Assembly (NCBI GenBank): GCA_946413525.1
Contig: CAMKKZ010000016.1
Coordinates: 1-64,000, forward strand
DNA from: an uncultured Oribacterium sp.
GTDB lineage: Bacteria; Bacillota; Clostridia; Lachnospirales; Lachnospiraceae
Length of the DNA stretch: 64,000 nucleotides
Direction: 5' to 3'
Under the pieces are notes generated by a model, which saw only the letters and a list, made by a program, of their open reading frames with translations, searched no databases and was not told the DNA's origin. Made by a program: the position numbers and the translations under genes. This document shows positions 55,246 to 64,000 of this stretch, piece by piece. The stretch's first letter is position 1, and each line of letters begins with the position of its first letter.

Positions 55246-56264
55246 CCGATCTCTCCAGTCACTACACGGCGATTGATATTTTCGACAAATGCTCCAACAG
55301 CCTTCATGTCCGGATTATCGGGAAGAATACCGCGGGCCTCCGCCTCATGGAAACGTTGTTCATAGTCTGTTACGATCTCGTAAAATGCCGGTGTCAGGAC
55401 ATTTTCCAGCATATAATCGCCATTCCGAATACTCCGAAGCAGCTCCAGGTCGGCTTCCGACCTGTGCGTGCGGATCTCGCCGTTCTCCAGAATATCGATT
55501 CCCATCATGAACAGCCGCACCAGATGCATGGCGTGTTTATTCAGGTGATTATCATCCTTCTTATGATTCCGCTTCCTGATCTTGTCATAGTCCCGTACCA
55601 CTGTGTGAAGCGTGTTCATCATGTCATTATACCGACGGAGCGGATAATGGCGGAAATCTGCATCCAGAAAAATCTCTGTCTCAAGGCCTTCTGTCTCAGC
55701 CGTATCGATATACAGCTTCGCACCGGTCTTATATTCCTCCTGCTGCCTGTGATTAAAATCATCCAGCGCATGTTTCACAGACTTCAGAATATGCTCTTCG
55801 CGGGACGGCTGCGGGAGCATATCCCTTGCGACCGCATTCTGAAGCCTCCGAAGCTGGGCATCCGCATAATGCCCGAAAGAAGCTGCTGCCCGTTTGGATA
55901 AGAAAAGCTGACGGTGATCCAGAAGTTCCTGCCCGACAGCCGTCTTTATCACATATTGATCATCATCCAGGCCCAGGATCTCGATCGTATTGGGATTGCA
56001 GTTCAGAAGCAGATTGACAAGTTTGTTAAATGAATAGATGACCGTATCTGTATTCAGATCCTCATACTGGTCAAACGATGTCAGGCCGATCAGATCCGAT
56101 GGAAGATTCAGCGCGACTCCCCGAAAGTCAATATCACTGCCTTCCCGGTTTGTACCATAGCCATGACTCCCGCTCACGCCAAGCAGCATGATACGGGAAC
56201 CCAGACGGGGATTGGTCTGAAGAAATTCATATTTTGATGTGTTCAGCAGTGCTTTAAAATCCAC
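55242..56264 (-). CDS. RlaP-like nucleotidyltransferase B
   Basis: MLLGVSGSHGYGTNREGSDIDFRGVALN; 4-bp overlap with the next gene. Confidence 0.85.
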   Translation of the reverse strand: MDFKALLNTSKYEFLQTNPRLGSRIMLLGVSGSHGYGTNREGSDIDFRGVALNLPSDLIGLTSFDQYEDLNTDTVIYSFNKLVNLLLNCNPNTIEILGLDDDQYVIKTAVGQELLDHRQLFLSKRAAASFGHYADAQLRRLQNAVARDMLPQPSREEHILKSVKHALDDFNHRQQEEYKTGAKLYIDTAETEGLETEIFLDADFRHYPLRRYNDMMNTLHTVVRDYDKIRKRNHKKDDNHLNKHAMHLVRLFMMGIDILENGEIRTHRSEADLELLRSIRNGDYMLENVLTPAFYEIVTDYEQRFHEAEARGILPDNPDMKAVGAFVENINRRVVTGEIG

Positions 56265-56276
56265 ATGACCACCTCC

Positions 56277-56717
56277 TTACTGCAAGTTCTGATAAAACTC
56301 CACCGCCTTCCGGATCTCATCTGCAGTCGGGTGTCCTTTGGCGATCCCACCCACCAGCTTAAACGGTCCAAAAGTGTCGAATCCCTGACAGCGGTATTCC
56401 CCGATCTCAGGACAGTTCTTTTTCTGCGTGACAGCGCGGATTCCTTTCAGGAAATCGCCCTTCGGCGCTCCATGTGTATAGATGAAGAATACAGGCTTTT
56501 CATCCGGAAGATTTTTCTCCGCATACGCAATAATCCGCTTCGCAAAACTGCTGTAATAAATGCCGGAAGCAAATCCGATCCTGCCATAACCCGAGAGATC
56601 CGCGCCCTTGTCTGCTGTTACATCGATAAGATCGACATCGACCGCTGCCGCAATGGCATCGAGCAGTTTCTTTGTATTTCCGTGGTGTTTGGAATAATAG
56701 ACGATTGCTGTTTTCAT
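56277..56717 (-). CDS. Flavodoxin family protein
   Basis: MKTAIVYYSKHHGNTKKLLDAIA. Confidence 0.85.
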   Translation of the reverse strand: MKTAIVYYSKHHGNTKKLLDAIAAAVDVDLIDVTADKGADLSGYGRIGFASGIYYSSFAKRIIAYAEKNLPDEKPVFFIYTHGAPKGDFLKGIRAVTQKKNCPEIGEYRCQGFDTFGPFKLVGGIAKGHPTADEIRKAVEFYQNLQ

Positions 56718-56938
56718 TATCTTGACTCCTGGTTCTTTGAAAATCTGCAGTGTTCTCTCATCCGGCATTCCACCGAAAACCTTATCCGACACAGTCTGAA
56801 ATTTCCCGCAGTCCGGAAGTGTGCATGAGTTCCCGAGCTTTTATGAATCTTGTAATATTGCTCGTGGAAATGTATGCCAACCCCTCAATTGGCACAATCA
56901 TTTCCACATGCAGCTATAATCTTTTCTTCTATCATTTT

Positions 56939-57253
56939 TCACTTCTTTTTCTTCGGAGCCGGAAGGGCGTCTACCATCCCTTCCAACAGTTTCCTCAAAA
57001 ACTCCTTATTCTCAATATTATCTACAAGGAGCATTTCCTTTGCCCCTTCATACGGCAATTCCAATTCCGCTTCCGGCATCATGTCTTTTGCAGCCTTCAC
57101 AGGCTTGACCAGGAAACGATCATCATAAACCCCACCGACAATCTTTCCCCTGTAGCAGATGATGTACTCACCCATCATTGGCTTGTATGTTACATCGTCC
57201 AATTCTGAAAGTTGTTCAAGGACGAAATCTAAATACTCTTTACTTGATGACAT
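56939..57253 (-). CDS. TfoX/Sxy N-terminal domain protein
   Basis: VTYKPMMGEYIICYRGKIVGGVYDDRFLVKPVKA. Confidence 0.85.
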   Translation of the reverse strand: MSSSKEYLDFVLEQLSELDDVTYKPMMGEYIICYRGKIVGGVYDDRFLVKPVKAAKDMMPEAELELPYEGAKEMLLVDNIENKEFLRKLLEGMVDALPAPKKKK

Positions 57254-57305
57254 TTTCTGATTCTCCTATAACTCGCACACCAGAATATATTCTTCAACAT
57301 TTTCA

Positions 57306-57638
57306 TCAACCGTCTTTCTTCTCAGGATCATATTCATTTCCTCTGCAGATCAGTTCCAGAGTGTCAGGCATCCAAATATAACCATGTACCTTGTTGTACT
57401 GATATTGCCGGAACTCTTCGTATTTTTGGTTTCCCTCTATCGCTACAATGCAACTCTCGTAATATCCATCGCCGGTAGTTCTGGGACCGCTGATAACCGA
57501 GAAGCCATCTGCTCTCAGCCTGAAAATCAGCTCGTCAACTCGCTCCTTGCTGCCGACAGAGAACGCCACATGAGCATAACCGGTACGGTTTATCATTTTC
57601 TCAATGTCAGTCATTTCTGGTTTTGACATTATTTCCAA
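57306..57638 (-). CDS. VOC/glyoxalase family protein
   Basis: [52 protein letters not shown]. Confidence 0.7.
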   Translation of the reverse strand: MEIMSKPEMTDIEKMINRTGYAHVAFSVGSKERVDELIFRLRADGFSVISGPRTTGDGYYESCIVAIEGNQKYEEFRQYQYNKVHGYIWMPDTLELICRGNEYDPEKKDG

Positions 57639-57752
57639 TCTTGCACCACTATCAAAGCTAATAAAAAAAGACCGAAAACCCGTATCGTTTTCATTACCTT
57701 CTTTGCCTCCGTCCGCTGTTCTTTTGTCATACGTTTCCTTGTCATAGTCAAT

Positions 57753-59408
57753 CTATTCTATCAATTTGTATTTTGCGTATTTTCCCTCACAGAGCAATTC
57801 CAGTTTTCCTTCCCTTTGCAATTTCTTGATAAGCGTATATGCCTGATTTGGCGTTATCTTGAGAAGATCCACTACATCCTGCTTATTGATAATCCCTTCC
57901 CGCGTCTCGGCCAATTTTATAATAAGTTCCGGATAACGGATGCTATCAATGCCCTTTTGCCTGACATATTGAACCGTTTCTTTATTCTCACGATATATTT
58001 TGACTCCGAGAATAAAGTATCTTTCCCTTCCCCGTCCAGATGCTTCTATAAGTCCCTGTTCAATCAGATTTTCAATTGCAGATCTCACTTTGTTTTCACC
58101 AAGATTCGTAATATCTACGATTCGATCCAACGTAGCACGTCTTTCTGTATTCATGACAGAAAGAATCATGAGTGTATAAATTGAAAGTGGCTTTCCCTGT
58201 CTATTCTGTTCGTCTGCAAGAAACTTTGCAAAAGGCAAATCCGCCCTTGCCCTCTGAATAAAAAGTTTAACCGTTCGACTCGTAGATTCAGAGTAATCCG
58301 GCCATGGTCTTCCAAATACAATAGACCCCTCATATATTCGATCAATTCCACGTCCGGTTTTTTCCGCAAGGCCAATGCGTTTCATTGCATCAGCTAATGC
58401 CGGATTTCTTCCATGCGGTTCCACGGTCAATAGATTTTTCAGGTTCACTCCGTCAACAAATCCGCCCGGATTACTAATAGACAAACCTTCATCATCAATT
58501 AAGACCCTGACACTGCCAAGCATTGTATAATCACGGTGACAAAATGCATTAACCAAACCTTCCCGAAAAGCAGCCCAGTCAAATTCGGGAACAGGGATTC
58601 GAAAAAGACCGTACTCTGTCTCTCGTTCCGGGTTCCATGCCTTGAGATATGTTTCATAATTTTCAAATAGCTCCAGCAACGGTTTACTATTCTCTTCGTT
58701 GATTCGTACCGCTGTTCCCTCCAATACCTGAAACGCTGATTTCGCAGTCGGCATCAATTCTGCAATCCGTTCCTCTTTTCCGATAAGCAATACCCCTGTG
58801 ACTGTAGGAGTATAATGGTCACCTGCCTGAGTGATCAAATGCAATGCTATGTCCAGTTCTTCATCTGACAGGGTTAGAAGATTCTTTTCCCCGCCTTGTC
58901 GTGTCTGAATAATTCTACGTAATCTAATCCTTTGATTCGGATCCAGATCTTCCATAGTTGCACCCGGCAATGGCTGTGCAGAAAAGTCCAGCATTCCCAA
59001 TTCAGCCAAACGAGAAGGTATTTCATACGGGTACATCGGTATTACTTCAGGGGTTCCGTCCAGTTTCATCCGTCTTCTCAGTATTTTCCCTGTCGATGTT
59101 GCTGCTATGCCTCTGCTCCTTGGAACCTCAATTTTCAAGACATCTTTATTCTCTTCAGTCAGGATTTCTGCTCTTACAGTAATAGGAGGAACCGTACTAT
59201 TTGCAATCAATGCAGTAACTCCAATGGCATCCCTATGCTTTTTATGAACTTCAGTTATTTCTCCATCATCCTCAACCCCTAAATAAAGGACACCTCCCGA
59301 AGTATTGGCCATTCCTACAATTCCTTCAATCAGGTCTCTGTCAGGATAACATTTCTTATCGCTTTTAAATTCTATCTCAAGCGTCTCTTTAAAAGGAATA
59401 GTCCGCAC
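57753..59408 (-). CDS. AlbA_2/Schlafen-like ATP-binding, DNA-binding protein
   Basis: ETLEIEFKSDKKCYPDRDLIEGIVGMANTSGGVLYLGVEDDGEITE; C-terminal winged-helix segments. Confidence 0.85.
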   Translation of the reverse strand: MRTIPFKETLEIEFKSDKKCYPDRDLIEGIVGMANTSGGVLYLGVEDDGEITEVHKKHRDAIGVTALIANSTVPPITVRAEILTEENKDVLKIEVPRSRGIAATSTGKILRRRMKLDGTPEVIPMYPYEIPSRLAELGMLDFSAQPLPGATMEDLDPNQRIRLRRIIQTRQGGEKNLLTLSDEELDIALHLITQAGDHYTPTVTGVLLIGKEERIAELMPTAKSAFQVLEGTAVRINEENSKPLLELFENYETYLKAWNPERETEYGLFRIPVPEFDWAAFREGLVNAFCHRDYTMLGSVRVLIDDEGLSISNPGGFVDGVNLKNLLTVEPHGRNPALADAMKRIGLAEKTGRGIDRIYEGSIVFGRPWPDYSESTSRTVKLFIQRARADLPFAKFLADEQNRQGKPLSIYTLMILSVMNTERRATLDRIVDITNLGENKVRSAIENLIEQGLIEASGRGRERYFILGVKIYRENKETVQYVRQKGIDSIRYPELIIKLAETREGIINKQDVVDLLKITPNQAYTLIKKLQREGKLELLCEGKYAKYKLIE

Positions 59409-59811
59409 TCACATCACCTCCAGAGCACATTATACTATATTTTAATTCAATTGTCGAGTTGGATCCGTTTTTAACTCGATTTCGCAAGTTACAACTCGAG
59501 TTATATCTAAACATCAACCAGATTATCATATTCTGAATCCTCAGGGACGTGTTCCAAAAGCAATATCCATTCAAAGTTACGGAGCTTGCTTAAGTCCTCT
59601 CATAAACTGACGATAAAATAGTGGTATACCGCAAATCGGCAATGTTTGAAAAGGAAGAGAGTGCTATGGATATTCGCTCTATCGAATTGAAATCAAGTGT
59701 TTCACAAGTACAAGTGACAAAATAATCAATTTTATAACACTTTTTGTCCGGATTTCTGTCCGAGAAAAGGATATCTTTTACGATTCGTTTAATCATGGAA
59801 CATCACCTATT

Positions 59812-60279
59812 TTATAATTCGTCAAAGGGCTGCATCTGCAACTGTGTGATGCAACCGTCGAAATTCTTGTACCGACAATATTCAAGGAACACATGATAGA
59901 ATTCCAGGATTGAGTCGTATACGGAGCCGTCGGCAAACGTGCGTGTGAGCGTAACCGGCTTCCGGAACTCAGCGGTCTTTTTCCCATCCCACACGGTGTA
60001 GACGATGTCCCCGACGCGGTTCAGAATCCCTGTCTTATTCTTTGCGGGATCAAACAGGATCTCCTCATCTTTCAACTGATAGGGCACGACAAGGCCCGCA
60101 ACGGCAATCTGCCCCTCCGTTGCCGCCCCGGATTCCCGGCCTGCGAAGGCCACGCCGTCGTAGAAGTCCGTATCGATCTCGAGGATCGGCAGGCTGTTAA
60201 AGTCCAGCGTGCCCTCCCTGGCGCCCTCCGTCAGGTCGGCCCTGCAGAGGCAAAGGCGGTCGCCGTTCTCTACCTGCAC
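59812..60279 (-). CDS. Hypothetical protein, possibly 3' part of a disrupted gene
   Basis: 155 aa ORF with GTG start; upstream overlapping ORF 60270..60500 in another frame. Confidence 0.35.
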   Translation of the reverse strand: MQVENGDRLCLCRADLTEGAREGTLDFNSLPILEIDTDFYDGVAFAGRESGAATEGQIAVAGLVVPYQLKDEEILFDPAKNKTGILNRVGDIVYTVWDGKKTAEFRKPVTLTRTFADGSVYDSILEFYHVFLEYCRYKNFDGCITQLQMQPFDEL

Positions 60280-60524
60280 GAGATTCCCCTGAAGGTCCCG
60301 GTCCCCGGCCCGCGGCCTCCCGGCGCCTCGAATACATATCCGCAGACTTCGCCTATCTTCTTAACAACTTCCTCACTGTCCCCGTGAATTGCCCTTATCT
60401 TATGGATTGTAATGTCGTCAATGGACAAAAACTGGAATTTGAATATTAGAGAAAGAACGGCGCGAACGCTGCGGCTGCTTCCAAAGCTGCTGCGGTTCAT
60501 ATGGTCGAAGGAGCCCCGTGGCTC

Positions 60525-61442
60525 TTACTCATCCAGCATCCACGGCTCGAACACGCAGATGTCTTCATTTGACCGGACAAATTTCTCAAGCTCCTCACGG
60601 AAAAAATTGATTGAACTACGCTGGCGGGCGCTGAGATATCGGTTCACAAGTTCGTAACACATCCTCGGCTGCGGCGGTTCATGCAGCGTGTAGTGCACGA
60701 AGGCCTGATTGTATTTCATCTGGTGAATGATGGACATCGGGGCTATGGCCCATCTGCCAGGACGATCCAGAAAACGCTGCAGGGTGGAGCCGGTATTGAC
60801 CGTAACGGCAGAATAATTCTCAGGGCTCCAGTGCCGGTCATGCCAGCTCTGATAATCCTGTCCCCATCGAAGGAAAACCTCCTTAGAAGGGTCGAGATCG
60901 CTGCATTTCATGTCGTCCTGATACGGACTGTCCTTGTGGCAGACCAGATACATTTTCTCTCTGTACACCGGACGGGAAATAATGTCGGGATAGTTGATCT
61001 GACTGAAAACATACCCGATATCCGCACTGTGGCTTTCCACCAGGCCGTGGATCTCATTGGAGTGGTGGGTGTGGATTCTGAGCTTGAATTCCGGGTTGTT
61101 ATCAATCAGATAATTAAATAAAGGAACCAGTGTACAGTTGTTGACCGAATCGATGCTGGCAATCGTCAGTGTCCGAATGTCTGCCAGGTCTTTTAGATTC
61201 TGCGTGTTTTTCCAGAGCTGCGTCCACTGGGCTGCCATCGGGATAAACGCATTTCCGCAGGCTGTGAGGTCGATTGTCCGGTGACCCTTCTGGCGGTAGA
61301 GCAACGCAGTCCCCAGTTCATCCTCGAGCTGGCGTATTCTTGTGCTCACCGTTGACTGAGAGACATACAGGTGGTTTGCGGCTGCGGAAATCGTGCCGTA
61401 GGTCACAACTGTGAGGAAAGTTTCAACCTGTTCATAAGTCAT
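60525..61442 (-). CDS. LysR-family transcriptional regulator
   Basis: MTYEQVETFLTVVTYGTISAAANHLYVSQSTVSTRIRQLEDELGTALLYRQ. Confidence 0.95.
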   Translation of the reverse strand: MTYEQVETFLTVVTYGTISAAANHLYVSQSTVSTRIRQLEDELGTALLYRQKGHRTIDLTACGNAFIPMAAQWTQLWKNTQNLKDLADIRTLTIASIDSVNNCTLVPLFNYLIDNNPEFKLRIHTHHSNEIHGLVESHSADIGYVFSQINYPDIISRPVYREKMYLVCHKDSPYQDDMKCSDLDPSKEVFLRWGQDYQSWHDRHWSPENYSAVTVNTGSTLQRFLDRPGRWAIAPMSIIHQMKYNQAFVHYTLHEPPQPRMCYELVNRYLSARQRSSINFFREELEKFVRSNEDICVFEPWMLDE

Positions 61443-61592
61443 GTTTTGCCCCTTTAAATATCTGTGTTATAGATATTATATATTTAAATTATCTGTTTTA
61501 CAATAAATATTTTCAATGCTATTCTGTTCTCAGATCACAAAGCACGTGCAGTAAACAAGGACAAGTCACAGTTATTCAGGGGGGATTTCACC

Positions 61593-62768
61593 ATGATCAT
61601 AACATTAGATTTAATTCAGACAGTGGGTCTTGCAGTGTGCGTGTACATGTTGGGACGCTGGATCAAGAGCAAGGTTACGTTTTTTCAGAAGTATTTTATT
61701 CCTGCGCCCGTTATCGGCGGCCTGATCTGTAGTATCATCATCTTCATCGGGGTTCAGACGGGACTGTTCAAAATTGAGATGACAAATACCCTGCAGGATT
61801 TCTTCATGAACATCTTCTTTACGGGAACAGGCTTTACCTGCAGCCTGGCCGTACTCAAAAAGAGCGGAAAGCTTGGCGCAAAGCCTGCTGTCGGAGCAGT
61901 TATTTTCCTTGTTGTCCAGAATCTTGTGGGCGCAGGCCTGGCCGGCGTATTCGGTCTCAATAAGCTTCTTGGCGTTGCGATGGGATCGATTTCCATGTCC
62001 GGCGGCGTCGGTTCCGGGGCTTCCTTCAGCCCCACACTTGAGGCCCTCGGCGCTGAAGCAGGAACAACCGTCGGTGTTGCAGCCGCAACTTTCGGGCTTC
62101 TGCTGGGAAGCCTCACCGGCGGCCCCGTGGCAGAGAAGCTCATCAAAAAGTATAACTTAAAGAGCACTGGAACCGCAGCGCAGGCGGAGCAGAAGACGGC
62201 ACAGCCTCTTGTGGAAAAGAGCTTTTTTGACAGTGTTCTGCTGATGCTCCTTGCAGCCTTTATCGGATCTTATATCTCAAAGCTTCTGTCCCTGACAGGT
62301 CTTAACTTCCCTTACTATGTAGGCCTCCTGTTTGGCGGCGCGCTGGTTCGCAACATCGCCGACGCCATAGGAAAAGAACTGCGCATGTATGAACTGGATA
62401 CCATCAGCAATACATCCCTGAACTTGTTCCTTTCGATGGCGCTAATGTCCCTTAATATCAGCAAACTGATTGACCTTGCCCTTTCCATGATCGTGATCCT
62501 GCTCGCACAGGCCGTTGTAATGATGCTGTGGGCATACTTCATCACCTTCAATACGACCGGCAGAGACTACGACGCGGCAGTTATGGCAGCGGGCCACTGC
62601 GGGGTAGGACTCGGACAGACACCCAACGCGGTAGCAAACATGGCTGCTGTCATTGAAAAGAATGGTCCCGCGCCGACAGCATGGTTTGTCCTCCCTGTCG
62701 TTACAGTCATCTTCATCAACATCACCAATCCGATCATCATCACGGCGTTTATTAACTGGCTGGCATAA
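61593..62768 (+). CDS. Sodium/glutamate symporter family (GltS-like)
   Basis: FFQKYFIPAPVIGGLICS; FFTGTGFTCSLAVLKKSGK; MSGGVGSGASFSPTLEALGAEAG. Confidence 0.9.
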   Translation: MIITLDLIQTVGLAVCVYMLGRWIKSKVTFFQKYFIPAPVIGGLICSIIIFIGVQTGLFKIEMTNTLQDFFMNIFFTGTGFTCSLAVLKKSGKLGAKPAVGAVIFLVVQNLVGAGLAGVFGLNKLLGVAMGSISMSGGVGSGASFSPTLEALGAEAGTTVGVAAATFGLLLGSLTGGPVAEKLIKKYNLKSTGTAAQAEQKTAQPLVEKSFFDSVLLMLLAAFIGSYISKLLSLTGLNFPYYVGLLFGGALVRNIADAIGKELRMYELDTISNTSLNLFLSMALMSLNISKLIDLALSMIVILLAQAVVMMLWAYFITFNTTGRDYDAAVMAAGHCGVGLGQTPNAVANMAAVIEKNGPAPTAWFVLPVVTVIFINITNPIIITAFINWLA

Positions 62769-62792
62769 CAGGGTATCAAAGGGGGTAACATC

Positions 62793-63443
62793 ATGGAATT
62801 AAATGCACAGACAATGGAGCTTCTTCAGAAGCTTCCAACCGGAAATATAGCTGACAATAATAACGGAACGCCTCATCAGGGTGTCATGGATTCGGGAATC
62901 AAGCCCCTTGATCCCAAATCCCATATGGCAGGAAGAGCCGTCACGGTACAGTGTTATCCGGGGGATAACCTGGCTCTGCATCAGGGCATCTACGCCGCAA
63001 AGCCCGGGGACATCCTGGTCCTCGACTGCCACGGATACACCGAGGCGGGACACTTTGGGGACATCATGGCACTGGCCTGCATGATCAGGGGAATCGCGGG
63101 CGTCGTCATCGACGGGAGCTGCCGCGACGCGGAAGACGTCAAAGCAATAGGCCTGCCCCTGTTCGTCCGGGGGATCAATCCCTCAGGAACGGTTAAGGCA
63201 AGCCTTGGAAAGGTCAATGTTCCAATTCAGTGCGGACACGTCACTGTCCGCCCCGGAGACCTCATTGTCGGAGATTGCGACGGCGTCGTTGTAATTCCCA
63301 GAGAGCAGGAGGATGAGGTCTTCGAAAAGGCCAGGGCAAAATTCGAGAAAGAAGAGCATATCGTTGAAATGCTCAAGGAAGGGAAAACAACCCTGGAAAT
63401 TTACGGATTTGACAGGCTGATTGAAAAACTGGAAGCGATGTAA
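62793..63443 (+). CDS. RraA family protein (4-hydroxy-4-methyl-2-oxoglutarate aldolase-like)
   Basis: MAGRAVTVQCYPGDNLALHQGIYAAKPGDILVLDCHG...GVVIDGSCRD...GDLIVGDCDGVVVIPRE. Confidence 0.92.
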   Translation: MELNAQTMELLQKLPTGNIADNNNGTPHQGVMDSGIKPLDPKSHMAGRAVTVQCYPGDNLALHQGIYAAKPGDILVLDCHGYTEAGHFGDIMALACMIRGIAGVVIDGSCRDAEDVKAIGLPLFVRGINPSGTVKASLGKVNVPIQCGHVTVRPGDLIVGDCDGVVVIPREQEDEVFEKARAKFEKEEHIVEMLKEGKTTLEIYGFDRLIEKLEAM

Positions 63444-63733
63444 TTAAAACATGAACCACGGGGTGTGATAAGCTACCCCCAAGTATCCAACCCTTCCTTT
63501 CTTTCATTGAATATCGGGCCTATATCTTCTACAGAGATGATTCTATATAACATAGTATATTTAAACTGTGAATGCAGTCATAAAAATAGCATACCCGTAT
63601 TTCTGAAGGACCATCTGCTACAGATCTGTTCACAGATATGAATACAACACTGGCCTATACAGGTCTGAAGATCGAAACGAACACAGAGTATACCCTTTTT
63701 TATGAAACCGTGCACAAAACTAATTCAAAAAGG

Positions 63734-63784
63734 AAGGGGCTGTGAAACCTGGTATTTTTCAATCCTATTTTTTCACAGCCCCTT
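63734..63784. terminator. Bidirectional terminator-like hairpin
   Basis: AAGGGGCTGTGAAA...TTTCACAGCCCCTT 14-bp stem. Confidence 0.65.
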
Positions 63785-64000
63785 CTCATTTATAAGCCTC
63801 CATAGATTTTGCCGGAAAACAACCATATACTGTGTCGTTCGCTTTATTTTCTTAAAATACAGCTCCAAATAATTCGGTTTTTTTAACTCTAAATAATTTG
63901 ACGGATAACACATCTCTCGCCTGTCCGCGATCATCTCCCTTTCCTCCGCCGATAAGGCCGATGCCATCCGCCTCCAGTCTGTCCGGCCAATCCCCTTCCT

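Noticed and set aside
1-64000. Prophage or integrative element
   Set aside because: No integrase, terminase, capsid, relaxase or att-like duplication recognised; mobile signal is limited to small repeats and an Rpn-like gene.

Overview
The window looks like a chromosomal segment from a Clostridia/Lachnospiraceae-type Firmicute (inferred from gene content only). Main content: a dhaKLM dihydroxyacetone kinase cluster; three consecutive giant secreted/surface protein genes on the minus strand (2932, 3065 and 1642 aa) with hyperacidic Ser/Glu/Asp-rich N-termini, Big/Ig-like modules and either choline-binding-type C-termini or BspA-type LRRs; several AAA/PD-(D/E)XK and Rpn-type nuclease genes; a Y-family polymerase; a Ro60/TROVE-vWA-like gene with two atypical tRNA-like sequences just upstream on the same strand; metabolic genes (GH3, CstA, DlgD-like, GltS, RraA); a Phd/PIN toxin-antitoxin pair; and an adjacent pair of RlaP-like nucleotidyltransferases. 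The most interesting signals are: (1) the Ro60-like gene plus two tRNA-mimic RNAs, a candidate Y-RNA system; (2) a roughly 70-bp interspersed hairpin repeat that ends in a Shine-Dalgarno-like GGGGAG, sits directly before start codons, and is inserted twice in frame inside a 451-aa ORF; (3) many spacers made of short tandem repeats whose unit length differs at each site (6, 10, 11, 13, 15, 16 bp); (4) a 51-bp tandem repeat with a covarying hairpin, found downstream of two PD-(D/E)XK-type genes in the same relative orientation. All calls come from reading the sequence and the supplied ORF track; no database search was run.
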